DNA from: Bacteroidales bacterium
GTDB taxonomy: Bacteria; Bacteroidota; Bacteroidia; Bacteroidales; P3
Direction of reading: 5' to 3'
Length of the DNA: 64,000 nucleotides
Assembly: GCA_017480145.1 (NCBI GenBank)
Contig: JAFVBF010000076.1
Location: 1-64,000 of the forward strand
Shown here: piece by piece, positions 42,140 to 52,505 of the stretch
How the letters are laid out: each line of letters begins with the position of its first letter
Position numbering within the stretch: the first letter of the stretch is position 1
Notes under the pieces: generated by a model
The model's database searches: none
What the model was told of the DNA's origin: nothing
Seen by the model: only the letters and a program-made list of their open reading frames with translations
Made by a program: the position numbers and the translations under genes

Positions 42140-42499
42140 TTGAAAGAATCTGAAGTTTTAGCCCGACTGGCCGCCCAGGCCATCGACAATAAGAAGGGTC
42201 TCGATATTTCCATACTCGATCTCCGAAACATACCCTCGGCACCCGCCGAATTTTTCGTCATTGCATCTGGCAATGTACCTTCACACGTAAGCGCCATGAG
42301 CGATGCCGTCCACGAAACCATAAAGAAAGCCACAGGCCTTAACCCCTCTAAAGTCGAGGGATACCAAAATGCAGAATGGATTCTTATGGACTACTTCGAC
42401 GTTGTCGTACACATCTTCCAGAAAGAGAAGAGAGACTTCTATCGCCTTGACCAACTATGGGAAGATAGCAACAAAATCACTTTTGAATCCCAGTCATAG
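42140..42499 (+). CDS. rsfS: Ribosome silencing factor RsfS, TTG start
   Basis: 119 residues. FFVIASGNVPSHVSAMSDAVHETIKKA and WILMDYFDVVVHIFQKEKRDFYRLDQLW match RsfS/DUF143, which binds L14 on the 50S subunit and blocks joining in starvation. Starts at TTG 42140, 11 bp after tsaE; no suitable ATG precedes the conserved region. Order rsfS-ftsH-cdsA is conserved in Bacteroidota. Confidence 0.92.
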   Translation: MKESEVLARLAAQAIDNKKGLDISILDLRNIPSAPAEFFVIASGNVPSHVSAMSDAVHETIKKATGLNPSKVEGYQNAEWILMDYFDVVVHIFQKEKRDFYRLDQLWEDSNKITFESQS

Positions 42500-42538
42500 T
42501 CCACAGACATTTATTTTGTCCATCCAATAAATACACCC

Positions 42539-44680
42539 ATGGCAGAACGTTCTTCCAAGAGCCCCCAGCCCCCCATGCAGCCCAAAAACCCACGCTCCAC
42601 GGGTTCCACAATCATGTATATCGTGTATGCCGTCATCATTCTCGGTCTCGGCAGTATGCTCATAGCTGGCAATGGCAGCGAGAGCCGCGAAATAGACTGG
42701 CAGCGATTATGCTATATCATCGAGAATGAGGACTATGAGAAAATCATTGTCGTCAATGAAGAATATGCCGAAATCTACATCAGCGACAAAGGAGTGCGCC
42801 GAGACTCGTCTTACAACAATCTTTACGGACGCACATTCACCGGACAACGGACTACCGAGCGAGGACACTATCGGTACAACAGCGTGGGCTCGCTTGAGCA
42901 TTTCGACAAGGAACTGGATCGTATAGAACAAAACACCGGGAAGCACGTCAATTACGCTATCGAAAAAAGAGCCAATGCTTGGAGAGACCTGATTATCATG
43001 TTTGGGCCGTTCTTGCTGCTCATTCTGCTTTTTGTATGGATGGGGCGCAGCACCCAGAGACAGATGGGTGCCGGTGGTGGCGGAATCTTCGGTGTAGGCA
43101 GATCCCGCGCCAAGATGTATGACGGTAAAACACCGACCAACACAACATTCAAAGATGTTGCAGGTCTGGCTGGTGCCAAAGAAGAAGTAATGGAAGTTGT
43201 CGATTTTCTCAAAAATCCAAAACGATATACCAATCTTGGCGGCAAAATACCCAAGGGAGTTTTGCTCGTAGGGCCTCCAGGCACCGGAAAAACACTGCTG
43301 GCAAAAACCGTGGCAGGAGAGGCGAATGTTCCTTTCTTTTCACTATCGGGCAGCGACTTTGTCGAAATGTTTGTCGGAGTGGGAGCCTCCCGAGTGAGAG
43401 ACCTCTTTGAGGAAGCCAAAAAGAAAGCCCCGTGCATCATTTTCATTGACGAAATTGATGCCGTAGGTCGAGCCCGCGGACATAGTGGCCTCAGCAATGC
43501 CAACGATGAACGCGAGAATACGCTCAACCAACTGCTCACGGAGATGGACGGATTCAGCAGTGGCACCAACATCATTGTCATGGCTGCTACCAACCGTGCC
43601 GATGTATTAGACAAGGCCTTGCTACGCGCTGGACGTTTTGACCGTCAAATATATGTAGAACTACCAGATATTGAGGAACGCAAGGCCATCTTCAAAGTCC
43701 ATATGAAAGGGCTGAAAATCTGCAAGGAGGGTGAGAATCGTATTGACAGAGACTTTCTCGCCAAGCAAACTCCGGGTTTTTCGGGAGCCGATATTGCCAA
43801 CGTATGCAATGAAGCTGCCTTAGTGGCTGCCCGAAAAAACAAGAGCAAAATCGAAAAACAAGATTTCCTTGATGCCATAGACCGTATTGTCGGCGGATTG
43901 GAGAAACGAACCAAAGTACTAAGCGAAACCGAGAAGCGCACCATTGCCTACCACGAGTCGGGCCACGCCTCCGTAAGCTGGCTTCTACGCTGGGCCAGCC
44001 CGTTGGTCAAAGTCACCATTGTGCCACGGGGCAAAGCCCTTGGAGCAGCCTGGTATCTGCCCGAAGAAAGACAGATTACCACTTTTGAACAGATGTTCGA
44101 CGAAATGACATCCCTCATGGCAGGACGTGCTGCCGAAGATGTAGTGTTTGGGAAAATCAGCACGGGAGCACTCAACGATATTGAGCGGGCCACCAAAATG
44201 GCATTCTCCATGGTGGCCTACTATGGCATGAGCAGCGAGGTAGGCAACATCAGCTACTACGACTCGACTGGACAGAGTGATTATGGATTTACCAAGCCAT
44301 TTAGTGAGAAGACTAATGAAAAAATAGACCAAGAAGTACGTCGTTTGGTAGAAGAGGCATACCATCGCGCACGAACCATGATTACAGAACATCGATACCA
44401 GCTGGAGCAACTGGCATTAAAACTATATGAAAAGGAAGTACTGTTCCGCGAGGACTTAGAACGAATCTATGGGCCTCGGCCTTGGGAAGAGAGTAGCCGA
44501 GAGACCCTTTCCAGAGGAAAATCACAGCCACAGATTTCCGAAATCAGTGACAAAGAGGATGATGCCACAAACGCCAACAGTGACAACGATACATCGGCAT
44601 CAAGCAACAATACCGATAATGCCACCGAAAGCGATTCATCCAAAGGACAATCACCCATATCGCAAACCACGGACATATGA
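42539..44680 (+). CDS. ftsH: Membrane AAA+ metalloprotease FtsH
   Basis: 713 residues. Helices near 24-42 and 150-168 bracket a small extracytoplasmic domain. AAA+ module: Walker A GPPGTGKT near 244, Walker [10 protein letters not shown] near 302, pore [10 protein letters not shown], second-region-of-homology [21 protein letters not shown]. Zn protease HESGH near 471 with a later Asp ligand. The C-terminal 60 residues are Asp/Asn/Ser-rich. Degrades misfolded membrane proteins. Overlaps cdsA by 4 bp (ATGA). Confidence 0.96.
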   Translation: MAERSSKSPQPPMQPKNPRSTGSTIMYIVYAVIILGLGSMLIAGNGSESREIDWQRLCYIIENEDYEKIIVVNEEYAEIYISDKGVRRDSSYNNLYGRTFTGQRTTERGHYRYNSVGSLEHFDKELDRIEQNTGKHVNYAIEKRANAWRDLIIMFGPFLLLILLFVWMGRSTQRQMGAGGGGIFGVGRSRAKMYDGKTPTNTTFKDVAGLAGAKEEVMEVVDFLKNPKRYTNLGGKIPKGVLLVGPPGTGKTLLAKTVAGEANVPFFSLSGSDFVEMFVGVGASRVRDLFEEAKKKAPCIIFIDEIDAVGRARGHSGLSNANDERENTLNQLLTEMDGFSSGTNIIVMAATNRADVLDKALLRAGRFDRQIYVELPDIEERKAIFKVHMKGLKICKEGENRIDRDFLAKQTPGFSGADIANVCNEAALVAARKNKSKIEKQDFLDAIDRIVGGLEKRTKVLSETEKRTIAYHESGHASVSWLLRWASPLVKVTIVPRGKALGAAWYLPEERQITTFEQMFDEMTSLMAGRAAEDVVFGKISTGALNDIERATKMAFSMVAYYGMSSEVGNISYYDSTGQSDYGFTKPFSEKTNEKIDQEVRRLVEEAYHRARTMITEHRYQLEQLALKLYEKEVLFREDLERIYGPRPWEESSRETLSRGKSQPQISEISDKEDDATNANSDNDTSASSNNTDNATESDSSKGQSPISQTTDI

Positions 44681-45546
44681 AAACATTCTGGATACGTACG
44701 CTTTCTGCCACCGTCTATGCTCTGCTCTTTGTCGGATGCATCTATGCCGGGTGCCTGACTGGCAGCCAGATAACGGGGACGATAATATTCATCGGATTTC
44801 TTTCGTTTGTCGCCGTAGGATGCTCTTATGAGATATATCGTATGGCCCGCAAACACCGCATCAGTCCCCTCAAAGGGCCTGGTTACATGATTACCGGACT
44901 AACCACGATTATTCTGGGACTGTCAATGCTATTTCATAACACTCCCTACGAGATACCGATATATGATGTCTCCTTCGCTTTCTTGCGACTGGGATTACTT
45001 CTACTGCTAACAGTCCCCTTATGCCTGATTATCCAGTTATGGCGGAAATCCAAACGCCCGCTTTCCGATGTGGCCTACACATTTTTTCCCGTACTCTATG
45101 CCGCCCTGCCATTAGGGCTTATGCCGTTTATGAACAACCAGTGGAATGTCATGATGATGATACTCATCATGGTTTGGGTGAACGACTCATTCGCCTATAT
45201 GGGTGGTTCTCTGTTTGGCAGGCATAAAATGTGGCAAAGACACTCTCCTGGCAAGACTTGGGAAGGTACTGCCTGCGGAATTGTCTTCACCATCGCCGTA
45301 GCACTCATTGCTGGACCTTTGTTTCACACGCAGCTTCTGTGGTATGATTGGATGGTCTTGGCAATAATATGCGGCATTATTGGCACACTTGGAGATTTGG
45401 TAGAATCCATGATGAAACGCTCGTTCGGAGTGAAAGACAGCGGCAATATCATGCCTGGGCATGGTGGTTTCCTCGATCGTTTTGACAGTCTACTGACCAT
45501 CACTCCCATAGCATTTATATACCTATCCGAGAGATTCCTTTTCTGA
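44677..45546 (+). CDS. cdsA: Phosphatidate cytidylyltransferase
   Basis: 289 residues, about eight helices. The C-terminal CDP-diglyceride synthetase signature is visible: SMMKRSFGVKDSGNIMPGHGGFLDRFDSLL. Makes CDP-diacylglycerol for phospholipid synthesis. Coupled to ftsH by ATGA overlap and followed by psd, the next lipid enzyme. Confidence 0.94.
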   Translation: MKTFWIRTLSATVYALLFVGCIYAGCLTGSQITGTIIFIGFLSFVAVGCSYEIYRMARKHRISPLKGPGYMITGLTTIILGLSMLFHNTPYEIPIYDVSFAFLRLGLLLLLTVPLCLIIQLWRKSKRPLSDVAYTFFPVLYAALPLGLMPFMNNQWNVMMMILIMVWVNDSFAYMGGSLFGRHKMWQRHSPGKTWEGTACGIVFTIAVALIAGPLFHTQLLWYDWMVLAIICGIIGTLGDLVESMMKRSFGVKDSGNIMPGHGGFLDRFDSLLTITPIAFIYLSERFLF

Positions 45547-45599
45547 CAAAGGCATCCTTATAAAAAAACGGAAGTTTAATCCATAAGAAACAGCATACC

Positions 45600-46286
45600 A
45601 TGTACATACACAAAGAAGGAAAAAAGATTATACGAAATACGCTGATTGTCGTACTTCTCATCTATGTCCTCATGATTTTCACCGTCCACCATTGGACGTT
45701 TTTCCACGGATTATTCATGGCTATCCTGTTTGTATTCTGGATTGCCATCATGATGTTCTTCCGCATACCGCGACGTATCTTTACAGAAGATGACCAACAA
45801 CTCATTGCGCCAGCCGATGGAACTATAGTTACCATAGAAGAATTCTACGAAAAAGAATATATCAAGGGGGACTGCATCATGCTGAGTATTTTTATGAATG
45901 GCACTGATGTCCACGTAAACCGTTATCCCTGCAATGGTACAGTAGAGTATATGAAATATCACAGGGGCAACTATTTTGTGGCCTCCTATCCCAAATCAAG
46001 CGATTTAAACGAACGCACATCCATCGGATTACGGCTTGAGAACGGACAAAAAATCATGATTCGCCAAGTGGCAGGCACCATGGCTCGACGCATCGTATGT
46101 TATGCCCGAGAAGGAGAAAAGGTAAAGCAGAACCAAGAGATGGGATTCATCAAATTCGGTTCCCGCATTGACCTATTCATTCCAAAGTCTTTTGAAATCA
46201 ATGTTGACCTACAGGACAAGGTGCGCAATGCCATTAGCCCAGTAGCACGTATCGTTCTTCCCCCGGATGAAAGTCCTGCAGAGTGA
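45600..46286 (+). CDS. psd: Phosphatidylserine decarboxylase, short form
   Basis: 228 residues. Two N-terminal helices (about 10-55), then APADGTIVTIEE, MNGTDVHVNRYPCNGTV and MGFIKFGSRIDLFIP; the GS pair in the last motif is where the proenzyme self-cleaves to form the pyruvoyl cofactor. Converts phosphatidylserine to phosphatidylethanolamine. Confidence 0.92.
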   Translation: MYIHKEGKKIIRNTLIVVLLIYVLMIFTVHHWTFFHGLFMAILFVFWIAIMMFFRIPRRIFTEDDQQLIAPADGTIVTIEEFYEKEYIKGDCIMLSIFMNGTDVHVNRYPCNGTVEYMKYHRGNYFVASYPKSSDLNERTSIGLRLENGQKIMIRQVAGTMARRIVCYAREGEKVKQNQEMGFIKFGSRIDLFIPKSFEINVDLQDKVRNAISPVARIVLPPDESPAE

Positions 46287-46328
46287 TGCCCGCCGACTGA
46301 CATTGGCTTTAGCACAGCACCAATCATC

Positions 46329-47006
46329 ATGATGGACATTGGCTCACAAATCATTTACGAGGACAACCATCTCATAGCCATCTGCAAAAAAGCCGGACAG
46401 ATTGTGCAGGGAGATAAGACAGGTGACTATTGCCTGTCTGATGCAATCAAAGATTATATCAAACTTCGAGACAGTAAACCCGGCAACGTTTTCTGCGGGG
46501 TCATACACCGATTAGACCGCCCGGTGAGCGGCATTGTGGTGTTTGCCAAGACAAGCAAGGCACTAAGCCGAATGAACCAGCTGGTGCAAAGCCGCAAAAT
46601 GCAAAAGACCTATTGGGCAATCACTAAAAACGTCCCTCCGCAAACACAGGGGACACTGCATGACTGGATTGTCCGCAACGAAAAACAAAACAAATCCTAC
46701 GTTGTTACATCCCATGCCCCCAACGCCAAAGAAGCCCTGCTGGACTACCAACTTTTAAACACCTCCAAAGGAGGCTATCATCTGCTGGAAATCAATCTAC
46801 ACACTGGGCGTCACCATCAGATACGTTGCCAGCTGGCACACATGGGCTGCCCTATCAAAGGAGACCTCAAATATGGGGCCCCGCGCTCCAATCCCGATGG
46901 CAATATCTCCTTGCACGCCTATCAGTTAGTGTTTGAACATCCCGTCAGCCATCAAGAAATCCGACTGACTGCCCCATGGCAAGAAGCCAATATTTTTGAG
47001 TCTTAA
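46329..47006 (+). CDS. RluA-family RNA pseudouridine synthase
   Basis: 225 residues. HRLDRPVSGIVVFAKT near 60 contains the catalytic Asp, and HTGRHHQIRCQLAHMGCPIKGDLKYG is the second family motif. No S4 domain, so a small stand-alone enzyme; rRNA or tRNA target not predictable. First start ATG 46329 may be ATG 46332. Confidence 0.9.
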   Translation: MMDIGSQIIYEDNHLIAICKKAGQIVQGDKTGDYCLSDAIKDYIKLRDSKPGNVFCGVIHRLDRPVSGIVVFAKTSKALSRMNQLVQSRKMQKTYWAITKNVPPQTQGTLHDWIVRNEKQNKSYVVTSHAPNAKEALLDYQLLNTSKGGYHLLEINLHTGRHHQIRCQLAHMGCPIKGDLKYGAPRSNPDGNISLHAYQLVFEHPVSHQEIRLTAPWQEANIFES

Positions 47007-47064
47007 ACCACCTGCCCTACAAGTTTAGGCACCACGCTTGTACACAAATAGAAAATCCTCATCC

Positions 47065-50000
47065 ATGAAATCTCGCCGTTCATTATACTTATGCTTATAC
47101 AGCATTCTGACGATTTTTGCCTGCACATACATATCGGCCCAGAACATCAAAGTGGCAAACAACACGATGCAAGGGGCAACCATATTTTACAGCACAGGCA
47201 TACCCACAGCAAAAACCATCGTCACAAACGGGGATACGCATAATGTCCTAATACTAAATGACTGTCACCAGGGCCACGATGTAGGGATGCCCAGTCTGCC
47301 TCAATACAGTAGAATCATTGAGACCCCTCTATGCGAAGAAATCTCACTGCACACCGAGTACCACAGCTGTAAAACCTACAGCTATGAAGACCTCAATCTA
47401 CGATATCCCATAAGGCCATCACAGCCGCACCGCAGCAAGAATGACAGTATGCCGCTGTCATTTTCCATAGATAACAATGCATATCAAACCGATAGTTTTT
47501 ACGGCGGACCCTTGGCGTCTGTTCAGCCCATAGGCATTGCCCGAAGCCGAAATCTGGCACGGCTGACAATCTCTCCCATAGCCTATAATCCCGTCCGTAG
47601 AGAAATCCTCATATACGACGGAATAACCGTTCATATCACCTATAAAAACAGTGATAGGAAAGCCACCATCAAACTCAAGCAGCACGAAACGGGCCTCTCC
47701 CCCATCCTTCCGCCATATATTCCCCTGCAATCCAAGGAGACCAAAAGCCTTCAGCACAAGGCACCCCTACGATACCTCATTGTAGCACATAGTTCATTTC
47801 GCGGGGCTTTAGACGATTTTATCTCATGGAAACGCCGACAGGGATTTATCACCACCGTTGCCTACACCGATGATGCCGAGGTAGGGACAACTGCAGAGTC
47901 TATCGCAGCCTATATCAAACGCCAGTACACCGAAGCATCAAACGAGTTACCCGCCCCAGACTACCTTCTTCTTGTGGGCGACATACAGCAGATTCCCTCA
48001 TTCCGCAGCAGGATTCAGAACTCCGCCGTCAACAACGGACACTTCACCGACCTATACTATGCCACGTGGACTGACGACTACCTTCCAGACTGCTTGTACG
48101 GACGATTTTCTGCCAACAACATCAACGAACTACAGCCTCAAATAGACAAATCGCTGCTATACGAACAATATGCTTTTGAAGACCCATCATACCTATCCAA
48201 AGCAGTGCTGGTGGCTGGTGTAGACGAGGGGCGCTCAAATGACTACGCCTACCAGTACAGCGACCCACAAATGGACTACATTGCAACGCGTTACATCAAC
48301 ACCGCCAATGGATTTAAGAGCGTCTACTACTACAAAAACAATACTGACATTGCTCCTGCTGGGGTTACGGTCAGCAGCAGTGCCGCACACAATGCCGCTA
48401 ATGAATTAAAACGACTCTATACCGATGGATGTGGCTGGATTAACTATTCCGCTCACGGAGTGGAACGCGGCTGGGTGACGCCTACATTCACCGTCAACCA
48501 TATTGCCAGCATGAACAACTATGGAAAGCCCAGCATCATGATTGGCAACTGCTGTTTGACCAACCACTTCAATAGTGAGACATGCTTTGGGGAGCAACTG
48601 CTACGCCGGGGAGAAAACGCAGGTGCAGCCGCCTATATAGGAGCCATCACCGACACCTACTGGGACGATGACCTCTATTGGACAGTAGGGCTTCGCAATT
48701 ATATCCACCCCGAAATGCATGCCGATGGGGACCACTACGATGCCCACCATTTGGGCATGTATGACAGACTATTCCACGCTGCTGACGAACCTTTCGACCA
48801 ATGGTATGTCACCATGGGGGGAATGATTTATGCCGGCAACATGGCGGTAGAAGAAGCCGGGGAAGATCCTTATTCTCAATACTACTGGGAGATATATACC
48901 CTCATGGGAGACCCCTCGCTGATGCCATGGCTGGGAGAGGCCAGCCCTATGACATTGGACTATACCCAACCCGTGAGCCGAAGCCTTGCCACCATAGTTG
49001 TAACCACCGAACCTTACGCCTATGTGTCGCTGACCAGCACCGATGGGACGCAACTTCTTGATGCGGCCTATGCCGATGCAGAAGGCAACGTCTCCCTTAC
49101 CTTTGACAATTCAATACCCGACTCCATACTGCAGATTGCCGCCTTCGCACAAAACCAGATTCCGGTTTACGGCACCGTACAACTCACTTATGACAACAAC
49201 ATACGCATGGGAATCTCGGGTGTAAGAGCATACAATTGCGTGGCTGGCGACACAGTAGACTTCTCTTTCCGACTGGCCAATCTTGGAAGTGATACACTGC
49301 ATTTTATAAACTATGTACTGCGAGGCAACCCATCGGAGATTCGCCCGTTACACACAGATGAATACATTGGAGAGTTGCCCCCAAGAACTTCTGTACAGCA
49401 AAACCACGTATGCCAAAGCCTGCTTGACCCAGGCCTGGCCGACCAGAGCACCGTACCAGTCACACTGCAATTCATTTCAGACACCATCGTCGCTACTTGC
49501 ACAGCGGAAATCACAGTCAATGCTCCTAAGATTGTGATACAATCAACTTCCGTAAAAGGCGTGACAGCCATTGATAGCACAATCTCCCTGTGTATTAGCA
49601 TAGCCAATCGGGGACATGCCGATGCTCACAACACCTCCTACAGCATATTTCAGCCATTTCAGATGGCGCACCTAGAGCCGCAGTACAAAAGCATTAGTCA
49701 CATAGCACAAGACAACAGCATCGAGGTATGCTTCACCATCACAATAGATAGTTCGGCGACAGGGATTAGAAAACTTCCATTACAAATCATCTCCCGAAGC
49801 AATGGCGACAGTTCATTCTACGACATCGACCTGCCGTTTTACGATGAGGATTTTGAATTAGAGGATTTCGACAGATTAGGCTGGCAAAACGACGAAATCT
49901 ATCCCTGGATTATCAGCGACACCGCCTGCCACGGACATTATGCAGCACGCTCCCACCCGGGAATGCCCCACAGGGCATCTTCATCTCTTAGCCTCGCCTT

Positions 50001-50868
50001 CAACAGTCCCAAGGAGGACAGCCTCTCCTTTAATTACCTCATTTCGTCTGAAGCTGACAACGACCTGATCTACGTCACTCTCGACAGCACTAATATCCTG
50101 ATCATAAGCGGCATTCAGGAGGGATGGAAACATTTCTCTCGTGTCGTTGGCGCAGGTGCACACCTACTTACATTCCGATATCGCAAAGACGAAAGTCGGA
50201 GCCAAGGAAGTGATGCCGCATGGATAGACGACATCATTCTGCCCGACAGAGGCAATGCCGTGCTACGCTACCATTACGACTCCATCTGCCAAGGTTCTCC
50301 CTATCAGTTCTACGGACAAGAATTACCCACAGAAACCGCCGGGGATTACTTCTTCTATCACGAATCCGGAGACACCCTGCACAGACTACGTCTCAGCGTA
50401 CTACCCATGCCAACACTCACCATTCTAACAAGCGACAGCAGTGTATTTCCAGGGCAGACAGCCTATCTGGCCGTTGCCGGAGCCACCACCTACATTTGGA
50501 GTACTGGCGACAGCAGCCAATACATTCGCATTACCCCCACAGACACAACTACCCTATACGTCACAGGGACACAATACGGATGCAGCGCCACAGACTCAAT
50601 CACCATCGGGATACGGCCATTAAGCATTGATCTTATTCATCCTGAAGATATCCTAATCTACCCGAATCCTACATCCACCGTCCTCCATATCCAAGCCCCC
50701 AATTTACGTACAGCCCAGCTACTTGACATCTATGGAAAACAACTGATACAACAGAATTGCAACAGCGACCAGCTGACACTTGACCTCAATCTGCTGCCCA
50801 ATGGCATATACCTATTGCGCCTGTCTTCCGAGGCATGGACCCACTCCCACAAAATCATAAAAAGATAA
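47065..50868 (+). CDS. Gingipain-like C25 cysteine protease with type IX secretion signal
   Basis: 1267 residues from the ATG at 47065 (a TTG at 47038 precedes it). Signal peptide ends near SAQ. A C25 propeptide-like region (about 30-225) is followed by the caspase-like domain from about 240 (LRYLIVAHSSFRG), with catalytic His in NYSAHGVERGW near 462 and Cys in IGNCCLTNHF near 496. Several Ig-like/adhesin-type beta domains follow (about 640-1180). The last ~75 residues, from DILIYPNPTSTVLHIQ to HKIIKR, form a type-A C-terminal sorting domain. Predicted to be exported by the type IX system and attached to the surface; roles in protein feeding or host interaction are inferred. Confidence 0.9.
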   Translation: MKSRRSLYLCLYSILTIFACTYISAQNIKVANNTMQGATIFYSTGIPTAKTIVTNGDTHNVLILNDCHQGHDVGMPSLPQYSRIIETPLCEEISLHTEYHSCKTYSYEDLNLRYPIRPSQPHRSKNDSMPLSFSIDNNAYQTDSFYGGPLASVQPIGIARSRNLARLTISPIAYNPVRREILIYDGITVHITYKNSDRKATIKLKQHETGLSPILPPYIPLQSKETKSLQHKAPLRYLIVAHSSFRGALDDFISWKRRQGFITTVAYTDDAEVGTTAESIAAYIKRQYTEASNELPAPDYLLLVGDIQQIPSFRSRIQNSAVNNGHFTDLYYATWTDDYLPDCLYGRFSANNINELQPQIDKSLLYEQYAFEDPSYLSKAVLVAGVDEGRSNDYAYQYSDPQMDYIATRYINTANGFKSVYYYKNNTDIAPAGVTVSSSAAHNAANELKRLYTDGCGWINYSAHGVERGWVTPTFTVNHIASMNNYGKPSIMIGNCCLTNHFNSETCFGEQLLRRGENAGAAAYIGAITDTYWDDDLYWTVGLRNYIHPEMHADGDHYDAHHLGMYDRLFHAADEPFDQWYVTMGGMIYAGNMAVEEAGEDPYSQYYWEIYTLMGDPSLMPWLGEASPMTLDYTQPVSRSLATIVVTTEPYAYVSLTSTDGTQLLDAAYADAEGNVSLTFDNSIPDSILQIAAFAQNQIPVYGTVQLTYDNNIRMGISGVRAYNCVAGDTVDFSFRLANLGSDTLHFINYVLRGNPSEIRPLHTDEYIGELPPRTSVQQNHVCQSLLDPGLADQSTVPVTLQFISDTIVATCTAEITVNAPKIVIQSTSVKGVTAIDSTISLCISIANRGHADAHNTSYSIFQPFQMAHLEPQYKSISHIAQDNSIEVCFTITIDSSATGIRKLPLQIISRSNGDSSFYDIDLPFYDEDFELEDFDRLGWQNDEIYPWIISDTACHGHYAARSHPGMPHRASSSLSLAFNSPKEDSLSFNYLISSEADNDLIYVTLDSTNILIISGIQEGWKHFSRVVGAGAHLLTFRYRKDESRSQGSDAAWIDDIILPDRGNAVLRYHYDSICQGSPYQFYGQELPTETAGDYFFYHESGDTLHRLRLSVLPMPTLTILTSDSSVFPGQTAYLAVAGATTYIWSTGDSSQYIRITPTDTTTLYVTGTQYGCSATDSITIGIRPLSIDLIHPEDILIYPNPTSTVLHIQAPNLRTAQLLDIYGKQLIQQNCNSDQLTLDLNLLPNGIYLLRLSSEAWTHSHKIIKR

Positions 50869-50929
50869 GAAAACCGTCCTAAGCCACGCCCCACCCACTA
50901 TTCTCATCCAAAGAACGAAATTTATTTCA

Positions 50930-50937
50930 TACCTTTG
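50930..50937 (+). promoter_or_regulatory. Promoter -7 element of the PLP decarboxylase gene
   Basis: TACCTTTG followed by CAG, a perfect TAnnTTTG. Transcription would begin about where the hairpin at 50940 starts. Confidence 0.65.
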
Positions 50938-50939
50938 CA

Positions 50940-50971
50940 GCGCAATCCGATTAAGTCGGATTGCGCTTTTT
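50940..50971 (+). terminator. Terminator-like hairpin directly at the promoter of the PLP decarboxylase
   Basis: GCGCAATCCGA (50940-50950) pairs perfectly with TCGGATTGCGC (50956-50966), loop TTAAG, then TTTTT. It can end the C25 protease transcript, but it also lies at the predicted start of the next gene's transcript, so it may act as an attenuator or 5' stabilising hairpin. Confidence 0.7.
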
Positions 50972-51002
50972 AACACCAACCAATCAATTCAAATTGGCAA
51001 AA

Positions 51003-52403
51003 ATGAAAAACAAGTATCACGATTTGATTGACCAAACATTCGACTTTCCCAAAGACGAATTTCGCACAGAAGATGGAGAACTCTATTTCCACGACATCCC
51101 GCTGATGGAAATCATCAAGCAATATGGAACCCCCTTGAAGATTACATACTTGCCCAAAATCAGCTCACAGATACAACTTTCGAAACGAATGTTCAACGTA
51201 GCCATTGCCAAAACAGACTATCGTGGCAGTTACAACTACTGCTACTGCACCAAGAGCAGCCACTTTGAATTCGTGCTGGAAGAGGCATTGAAAAATGAGA
51301 TCAACTTAGAGACCTCATCGGCATTCGACATCAATTTGATTCAGGAACTCTACGAACAAAAACTTATAAGCAAAGACATCTTCATTGTATGCAATGGGTA
51401 CAAAAAACAACAGTATATTGAGAACATCGCAGCGTTATATGGCGACGGATTCCAGAATGTAGTACCCATTCTTGACAACAAAAACGAATACTACGCTTTG
51501 GACCAACTCATCGCAGACAACAGTAGCCCGATGAAACTGGGCATACGTATCGCAGCCGAAGAAGAGCCCAAATTCGACTTCTACACCTCACGCTTAGGCA
51601 TACGCTACAATGACATTCTAAGTTTCTACGAAGAACAAATCAAACCCAACAAGAAGTTTTCGTTCAAAATGCTACACTTCTTCATCAACACGGGCATACG
51701 CGATACCGCCTACTATTGGAACGAGTTGGCCAAGTGCGTAAATGTCTATTGCGACCTGAAACGTGTATGTCCTGAGCTTGACTCACTCAATATCGGAGGC
51801 GGCTTCCCGCAGAAGACCTCTCTGGCAAGCGACTACGACTACGAATATATGGCAGAAGAAATTCTGGCACAAATAAAAAACATATGCGCCCAGCGCGATG
51901 TACGCGAACCCAATATTTTCACAGAATTTGGTTCATTCACCGTCGGCGAAAGCGGAGCAACCCTATACAGCATATTAGACCAGAAGCAGCAAAACGACAG
52001 AGAGCTGTGGTACATGATTGACAGTTCATTCATCACCACGCTACCAGACACCTGGGGCATCAACCAGCGATTCATCATGCTGCCCATCAACCACTGGGAC
52101 AGCGAGTATCAACGCGTATTTCTGGGTGGGCTGACCTGCGACAGTGAAGACTACTACAATGCCGATTCGCACGCCAACGCCATATTCCTTCCCAAACTAC
52201 AAAAGGACGAGCCGTTGTACATTGGATTCTTTCACACCGGAGCCTATCAAGAGAGCCTGGGCGGATACGGCGGCATACAGCACTGTCTAATTCCTGCCCC
52301 CAAACACATCATCATAGACAAGGACGAAAACGGAGAATACACGACAAAGCTATTTGCCAAAGAGCAGTCGCACAAATCGATGTTAAAAATACTCGGATAT
52401 TAA
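51003..52403 (+). CDS. Fold-type III PLP decarboxylase, arginine/diamine decarboxylase-like
   Basis: 466 residues from the ATG at 51003. The PLP lysine lies in NYCYCTKSSHFEF near 80, with later GGGFPQ (phosphate loop), EFGSFTVGES and the FFHTGAYQESLGGYGG ending, matching the alanine-racemase-like decarboxylases. In Bacteroidota this close group is usually annotated as biosynthetic arginine decarboxylase or carboxynorspermidine-type; polyamine synthesis is the likely path. Ends at a strong terminator. Confidence 0.82.
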   Translation: MKNKYHDLIDQTFDFPKDEFRTEDGELYFHDIPLMEIIKQYGTPLKITYLPKISSQIQLSKRMFNVAIAKTDYRGSYNYCYCTKSSHFEFVLEEALKNEINLETSSAFDINLIQELYEQKLISKDIFIVCNGYKKQQYIENIAALYGDGFQNVVPILDNKNEYYALDQLIADNSSPMKLGIRIAAEEEPKFDFYTSRLGIRYNDILSFYEEQIKPNKKFSFKMLHFFINTGIRDTAYYWNELAKCVNVYCDLKRVCPELDSLNIGGGFPQKTSLASDYDYEYMAEEILAQIKNICAQRDVREPNIFTEFGSFTVGESGATLYSILDQKQQNDRELWYMIDSSFITTLPDTWGINQRFIMLPINHWDSEYQRVFLGGLTCDSEDYYNADSHANAIFLPKLQKDEPLYIGFFHTGAYQESLGGYGGIQHCLIPAPKHIIIDKDENGEYTTKLFAKEQSHKSMLKILGY

Positions 52404-52426
52404 TTCCAACGTATCTGACACAGCAT

Positions 52427-52460
52427 AAAAGGAGCGGCTGGATATCCAGCCGCTCCTTTT
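52427..52460. terminator. Bidirectional terminator between convergent genes
   Basis: AAAAGGAGCGGCTG, then GATATC, then CAGCCGCTCCTTTT: a perfect palindrome, with A and T runs on both sides, between the decarboxylase and the lipoprotein genes. Confidence 0.9.
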
Positions 52461-52505
52461 GTTTTCAAACATACTATTTGACAACACTAAAGTCAGTCGC
52501 AGGGA

